A stretch of DNA of 64,000 nt from Opitutaceae bacterium. GTDB lineage: Bacteria; Verrucomicrobiota; Verrucomicrobiia; Opitutales; Opitutaceae. A program made the translations under genes and the position numbers. Numbering within the stretch: the stretch's first letter is position 1; each line of letters starts with the position of its first letter. This document shows, one piece after another, positions 60,174-64,000 of this stretch. Location of the stretch: assembly GCA_030648295.1 (NCBI GenBank), contig JAUSID010000167.1, positions 1 through 64,000 of the forward strand, in the 5' to 3' direction. The notes beneath the pieces were generated by a model. The model saw only the letters and a list, made by a program, of their open reading frames with translations, ran no database searches and was not told where the DNA came from.

Positions 60174-60941
60174 TCAGCCGTGGCCGAATGTGACGACGTC
60201 GACGATCAGACCGCCCGCGCGCCGTAGCGTGCGAGCGCAACCGTTGAGCGTGGAGCCCGTAGTGAAGACATCGTCGACCAGGATGTAATGAAGCGAAGGA
60301 TTAAGTGCCGCGCCCGGAGCCAGTGCAAAGGCATTTTTGAGGTTCGCGATTCGCGTCTTCCGATCGAGCGCGGTCTGCGTGGAGGTGTCGACGCTCCGAC
60401 GCAACAAGAACTTGACGCAGGTGCCGCCGCCCGCCGCCGCCGCGAGGGAATCGGCGAGCAGCGCGGCCTGGTTGTAGCCGCGCTCCCGCTCCTTGCGCGC
60501 ATGCAACGGCACCGGCACGAGGGTCGCGCCGCGCACGTGCGCGAGCAGATCGGGCAGGCGCCGGAACACCGCCTGCATGTCGTGCAATACGTGCAGTCCG
60601 CGATGATATTTCAATTCGATCACCAGCGAACGCGCCGGGCCCTTGAACAACACCGCCGTCCGGCCCTCGCGAAACGCCGGATTCAAACCCTCGCAATGCG
60701 GGCAAACTCGATCGCCCTCGACCACGCCATAAAACGGATGGCCGCACGTGAGGCAGTGCGGCGCGTGCACGAAATCCAGTTGCGCGACACAACGCGTGCA
60801 CAGGTGCCGAAACCCGCCCTCACTCCCGCGGGCGGGTCTGCCATCGGCCGGATTCGAATCGACGATCGCGCGGCAGTGCACGCAGGACGGCGGAAAAACC
60901 ACGTCGCTGAAGCCGCGGGCCAGCTCGCGCAGCGGGTTCAT
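60174..60941 (-). CDS. comF: ComF-family phosphoribosyltransferase-like protein
   Basis: 255 residues from ATG 60941 (MNPLRELARGFSDVVFPPSC). The N-terminal zinc-finger-like part has four Cys pairs: 'CVHC', 'CTRC', 'CLTC' and 'CPHC'. The C-terminal part is a PRTase domain: 'LVPVPLHARKERERGYNQA' and the PRPP-type motif 'YILVDDVFTTGSTLN'. ComF family members help in DNA uptake in some naturally competent bacteria but are also found in others. It lies between truA and accD on the minus strand. The track start at 61298 overlaps truA and is not used. Confidence 0.93.
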   Translation of the reverse strand: MNPLRELARGFSDVVFPPSCVHCRAIVDSNPADGRPARGSEGGFRHLCTRCVAQLDFVHAPHCLTCGHPFYGVVEGDRVCPHCEGLNPAFREGRTAVLFKGPARSLVIELKYHRGLHVLHDMQAVFRRLPDLLAHVRGATLVPVPLHARKERERGYNQAALLADSLAAAAGGGTCVKFLLRRSVDTSTQTALDRKTRIANLKNAFALAPGAALNPSLHYILVDDVFTTGSTLNGCARTLRRAGGLIVDVVTFGHG

Positions 60942-61038
60942 CGGCGTGGCGCGCGCGGGCGGGCCGAGCCAGCTCCGCCGCGTGTTTGACGATTGGGCAT
61001 TTGCTCGCGGCCTGCGCGGGGTTGCAGTCGCGGGCTCA

Positions 61039-61797
61039 TCAATAAAACACCTTCTCCAGAAACAGTCCCTGGGCCGGTGCGGTTTGGACGATCGCGGTGC
61101 GCGTCTTCGAATGCAGAATCGCGCGGACCTGCGTCGCCGGGAGTTTCCCCTCGCCCACCGATTCCAAGACCCCGGCGAGGCTCCGCACCATTTTGTAGAG
61201 AAACCCGTTGGCCTCCGCCGTGATTCGGATGGTGCGGCCACGTTGAAGGACATCGAGCCGCCGCAAGTCCCGCACCGTGTCCTCGCGCTCCGGGCCATTC
61301 AGCGCGGTGAACGCCCGAAAATCGTGCCGGCCGCGCAGGGCGTCGGCCGCGGCGCGCATGGCCGCGACATCGAGCGGCCTGAACACGGCCCAGCAATACG
61401 GCCGCGTGAACGGATCCGGATCGCCGAGGAAAATTCGATAGGTGTATCGCTTTCCCGTGGCGTCGAACCGCGCGTGAAAATCGGCCCGGGCCGCGCGGAT
61501 GTTTTTGATTTGGATGCTGGGCGGCAGCCCAATCCGAAACGCCGCCAGCAATTTTTCCGCGCCATGCCGCCACCCGGCGTCGAAATGAAACACCTGTCCG
61601 AGCGCGTGGACGCCCGCGTCGGTGCGGCCGCTGCCGTGGATCCGCGTCGGTGCTTTCAGGATCGTGCCGAGTCGCGCTTCAATCACGTCCTGGATCGCCT
61701 GGCCGCCGGCCTGGCTTTGCCAGCCGGCAAACGCCGTGCCGTCATAGGCGCACACGCACCTCCACCGGCAGTTTGCGGGCGGTGTGACGGTGTTCAT
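61039..61797 (-). CDS. truA: tRNA pseudouridine(38-40) synthase
   Basis: 252 residues from ATG 61797 (MNTVTPPANCRWRCVCAYDG). The catalytic Asp is in 'GSGRTDAGVHALGQ'. Other TruA marks are 'YDGTAFAGWQSQ', 'KRYTYRIF', 'CWAVFRPLDVAAMRAA', 'DFRAFTALN' and 'ANGFLYKMVRSLAGVLESVG'. The enzyme makes pseudouridine at positions 38-40 of the tRNA anticodon arm. Its start overlaps the ruvX stop by 4 bp, so the two are translationally coupled. Confidence 0.95.
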   Translation of the reverse strand: MNTVTPPANCRWRCVCAYDGTAFAGWQSQAGGQAIQDVIEARLGTILKAPTRIHGSGRTDAGVHALGQVFHFDAGWRHGAEKLLAAFRIGLPPSIQIKNIRAARADFHARFDATGKRYTYRIFLGDPDPFTRPYCWAVFRPLDVAAMRAAADALRGRHDFRAFTALNGPEREDTVRDLRRLDVLQRGRTIRITAEANGFLYKMVRSLAGVLESVGEGKLPATQVRAILHSKTRTAIVQTAPAQGLFLEKVFY

Positions 61798-62231
61798 CCG
61801 GGCGATTCGTTGCCGCCATCGAGCGGAAATTTCTGGTTCAGGAAATCCTGGAGGATGAGCGTCGCCGCCCGCGAGTCGATGATCCCGCTCGCCCGCACCT
61901 CGCGGCGCTTGGTTTTCGCGATCGTCGACTCCGCCTCGTAACTCGTCAGCCGCTCGTCCACGAGGTGTACCGGCAGCCCGAATTCGGCGCGCAGCTTCGT
62001 CGCGTAAGCGTCGACCTCCCTGGCCTTGAAGCCCGGCGTCCCGTCCATGTTCAGCGGATAACCAATCACGATGTCGGTAATCCGCCGTTGTTTCAGGATC
62101 GCGGCGAGTTCCGCCCACCGCCTGGGCTCGTCCGCGCTGACGAGTGCCGGCAGCGGCGTGGCCACCCCAAGGTCGTCACCAAAACTCAGCCCGATGCGAC
62201 GGGCGCCGTAATCGATGCCAAGGCAGCGCAT
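61794..62231 (-). CDS. ruvX: Putative pre-16S rRNA nuclease / Holliday-junction-resolvase-like protein (YqgF/RuvX)
   Basis: 145 residues, standard for YqgF. 'CLGIDYGARRIGLSFGD' is the first RNase H-fold strand with the catalytic Asp; 'IVIGYPLNMDGTPG' and 'LVDERLTSYEAE' follow, and 'IIDSRAATLILQDFL' supplies the final acidic residue. YqgF matures the 5' end of 16S rRNA in E. coli; a Holliday junction resolvase role has also been proposed. It is the first gene of the minus-strand block and starts 77 bp from the divergent moeB-like gene. Confidence 0.94.
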   Translation of the reverse strand: MRCLGIDYGARRIGLSFGDDLGVATPLPALVSADEPRRWAELAAILKQRRITDIVIGYPLNMDGTPGFKAREVDAYATKLRAEFGLPVHLVDERLTSYEAESTIAKTKRREVRASGIIDSRAATLILQDFLNQKFPLDGGNESPG

Positions 62232-62308
62232 CGCGGAATTCCGGCGCGGCCGGTTCGGCAGCGCAATTTCAATTGCGGCGCGTGGCGTTCGGGCTCTGTT
62301 TCGCCGCC

Positions 62309-63481
62309 ATGTCGGATCCGTTGCCGAATCTCTCGCCCGCCGAGCTTGCGCGCTACAGCCGGCACATCCTGCTCGAGGAGGTGGGCCTGGAAGGCCAGCG
62401 GAAGCTCGCCGCCGCGCGGGTGCTCGTCATCGGCGCCGGCGGCCTTGGCAGTCCGGCGGCGCTGTATCTCGCGGCCGCCGGGATCGGCACAATCGGCATC
62501 GCGGATTTTGATCGGGTCGAGCTGCACAACCTCCACCGCCAGTTGCTCCATGGCGACGACACGGTCGGCCAGCTGAAGGTCGAGTCCGCCGCGCGCCGGC
62601 TCCGTGCCACCAATCCGCACACGCGCGTGGTGACGCACCCGGACGGGATCACGCCGGCCAACGCGGTCGAACGATTTTCCGCATACGACGTGATCGTGGA
62701 CGGCACGGACAACTTTTCGTCGCGTTATCTCAACAACGATGCCGCCCATTTTTCGCGGCGGCCACTCGTGTATGGCAGTGTGTTCAAGTTCGACGGCCAG
62801 GTGGCGGTATTCGACACCGCGCGCGGCGGTCCCTGCTACCGGTGCCTTTTTCCCGAGCCGCCGGCCGCGGGCAGCGTGCCGGGTTGCGGAGAGGCGGGAG
62901 TGCTGGGCGCGTTGTGCGGCGTGATTGGCAGCCTCCAGGCGATCGAGGCGATCAAGTTGATCACCGGCCTCGGCGAACCGCTCCGCGGCCGCTTGATGGC
63001 GTACGACGCGCGCAAGACGGCGTTCCAGACCTTGACGCTGCCGCGGGATCCGCGCTGTCCCCTCTGCGGAACACAGCCGCGGATCCTCGAGTTGACGGCT
63101 GGCGAATATCGCGCAGCCGTATGCGCACCGCCACCCGCCATCATGACCGAGGCCGATTATCCTCTCGAATTATCCGTCGCCGAGGCCAGGCAGCGCCGCG
63201 ATGCCGCGCCGGCAGCCACCATGCTCGTCGATGTGCGCGAGCCCTACGAACTGGATATCTGCCGGATCGAAGGGGCGGAGCACATTCCGATGCGCCAGAT
63301 TCCCGAGCGGCTCGATGCGCTGCCCCGGGACAAACACCTGCTGATCCTGTGCCACGCGGGCGGGCGGAGCCGGCGCGTGACCGAGTTTCTGCGCGCGCGC
63401 GGATTCACGGCCGTGAGCAACGTGGCGGGCGGAATCGATGCCTGGGCGCAGGAGATCGAGCCGGGGATGCGTCGTTATTGA
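62309..63481 (+). CDS. MoeB/ThiF-type adenylyltransferase with C-terminal rhodanese domain
   Basis: 390 residues from ATG 62309 (MSDPLPNLSPAELARYSRHI). The E1-like part has 'RYSRHILLEEVGLEGQRKL', nucleotide loop 'VLVIGAGGLGSPAALYLAAAG', 'DFDRVELHNLHRQLLH', 'DGTDNFSSRYLNND' and two zinc Cys pairs ('CYRC' and 'CPLC'). The rhodanese part (about 280-390) has the catalytic loop 'LCHAGGRSRRVTEFL' with Cys. It adenylates the C-terminus of a sulfur-carrier protein (MoaD- or ThiS-like) for molybdopterin or thiamine synthesis; the fused rhodanese can hand over sulfur. Which pathway cannot be told from the window. Confidence 0.93.
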   Translation: MSDPLPNLSPAELARYSRHILLEEVGLEGQRKLAAARVLVIGAGGLGSPAALYLAAAGIGTIGIADFDRVELHNLHRQLLHGDDTVGQLKVESAARRLRATNPHTRVVTHPDGITPANAVERFSAYDVIVDGTDNFSSRYLNNDAAHFSRRPLVYGSVFKFDGQVAVFDTARGGPCYRCLFPEPPAAGSVPGCGEAGVLGALCGVIGSLQAIEAIKLITGLGEPLRGRLMAYDARKTAFQTLTLPRDPRCPLCGTQPRILELTAGEYRAAVCAPPPAIMTEADYPLELSVAEARQRRDAAPAATMLVDVREPYELDICRIEGAEHIPMRQIPERLDALPRDKHLLILCHAGGRSRRVTEFLRARGFTAVSNVAGGIDAWAQEIEPGMRRY

Positions 63482-63631
63482 GCGGTTACGGTTCGCGCTC
63501 CGAGCACGGCCGCGACGCCACTCGAAATCTTCGGCAAGGGGAATTAGTCGTCGTACGCCTCGTTCCTCCTTCTCGTCCCCCTTCTCCAAATCGTTCTCCG
63601 CACCCGCGCACCCCGCTCAACAAACGCAAAA

Positions 63632-63652
63632 GCCCGCGGCGGACCGCGGACT
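63632..63652 (-). terminator. Intrinsic terminator of the AT-hook gene
   Basis: On the minus strand a ccgcgg/ccgcgg stem (loop tccg), extended with one mismatch, is followed by gcttttgcg. It lies about 90 bp past the stop at 63744. Confidence 0.6.
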
Positions 63653-63743
63653 CTTGATTCGGCCGGGCGTCTCCGCCAAGGCGGCCGATATGAAACTGCC
63701 GCGCGAGCGAAGGCGCCCGCAGGCGTTGAAACCAGACCTCGCC

Positions 63744-64000
63744 TTAGCGCTTCTTAACCAATCCGAGCGCTTTCTTGATATTCTGGACGCTCGGGAGCGA
63801 AATCTTGAGCGACTTGGCGATCTCACTGCCGGTCTTGCCGGCCTCGACCAGCTTCTTCAGCTGCGCGCGCGTCTCATCGGTGATCACGGCGCGACGGCGG
63901 CGTTTGCGGCCCGGACCGGCAGCAGCAGCGGCTTTCGCCGGCCGGCCTGGCGGACGACCCGGTGGACGGCCCGGTGGACGGCCGGGCGGGCGGCCACGAC
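63744..64000 (-). CDS. AT-hook/HTH DNA-binding protein (5' end outside window)
   Basis: A frame open from the window edge to the stop at 63744-63746, 85 codons visible and missing from the ORF track. The visible part begins with tandem 'GRPPGRPPGRPPGRP', an array of AT-hook-like units that bind the minor groove, then an Ala-rich basic linker ('AKAAAAAGPGRKRRRRAV') and a compact helical end 'ITDETRAQLKKLVEAGKT' plus 'GSEIAKSLKISLPSVQNIKK', which reads as a helix-turn-helix of the resolvase/Hin type. The C-terminus is 'ALGLVKKR'. It may be a nucleoid-associated or regulatory protein. How much precedes the AT-hooks is unknown. Confidence 0.75.
   Translation of the reverse strand, partial: RGRPPGRPPGRPPGRPPGRPAKAAAAAGPGRKRRRRAVITDETRAQLKKLVEAGKTGSEIAKSLKISLPSVQNIKKALGLVKKR

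Noticed and set aside
1-64000. tRNA, rRNA, prophage, integrase, insertion sequence
   Set aside because: No sequence or protein signature of these was recognised on either strand.

Overview
This is a GC-rich, gene-dense chromosomal segment that looks like a member of the Verrucomicrobiota, most likely near Opitutaceae. That placement is inferred from gene content: PVC-type heme-binding dehydrogenase-like proteins with HEAT repeats and a CxxCH site, ThuA-domain proteins, Tat-exported Gfo/Idh/MocA oxidoreductases, sulfatases, a PEP-CTERM protein, and many short palindromic repeats between genes. No rRNA, tRNA, CRISPR array, prophage or transposase was recognised.

Layout. 1-5235: 3' part of a very large repeat-built surface protein with a PEP-CTERM tail. 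5.5-9.1 kb: xylose isomerase, a putative outer-membrane protein and a small lipoprotein. 9.2-13.7 kb: ThuA protein, then a tight set of POT peptide transporter, Gdx/SugE exporter and TIGR02466-type oxygenase, then RNA 2',3'-cyclic phosphodiesterase. 13.9-19.7 kb: glycine-zipper protein, a SeqA-like protein (unexpected in this phylum), an SDR, a LytS/LytT-type two-component pair, a polyphosphate glucokinase gene interrupted by an in-frame TGA, and SlyD. 20.1-24.7 kb: a URO-D family protein divergent from a porin-cytochrome pair (octaheme cytochrome plus MtrB/PioB-type porin), a candidate route for electrons across the outer membrane. 24.8-29.1 kb: ybbP-ybbA divergent from tesA, the same order as in E. 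coli. 29.1-32.4 kb: outer-membrane protein, cupredoxin-like protein and membrane adenylate cyclase, probably one operon. 32.5-42.3 kb: two sulfatases, a PVC-type cytochrome, a Gfo/Idh/MocA protein and a DUF5060-type glycosidase, suggesting breakdown of sulfated or decorated polysaccharides. 42.5-50.6 kb: a Tm-1-like (UPF0261) protein, a 1694-residue ThuA/dehydrogenase/cytochrome/ThuA protein, a cupin and a PEP-hydrolase-family TIM barrel, all on the minus strand. 51-55.9 kb: a truncated response regulator, two more Gfo/Idh/MocA proteins, and between them a scar where the 3' ends of a DUF4159 gene and a Rieske oxidoreductase gene abut. 56.4-64 kb: housekeeping genes (a divergent purA, then ruvX-truA-comF-accD-folC on the minus strand, a MoeB-rhodanese protein) and the end of an AT-hook protein.

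The strongest items for follow-up are the SeqA homologue, the porin-cytochrome pair, AccD without its zinc-ribbon cysteines, the divergent PurA, the TGA-interrupted ppgK, the two-gene scar near 53.55 kb and the dense set of dispersed repeats. All calls come from reading the sequence and from memory of protein families; no database search was run.
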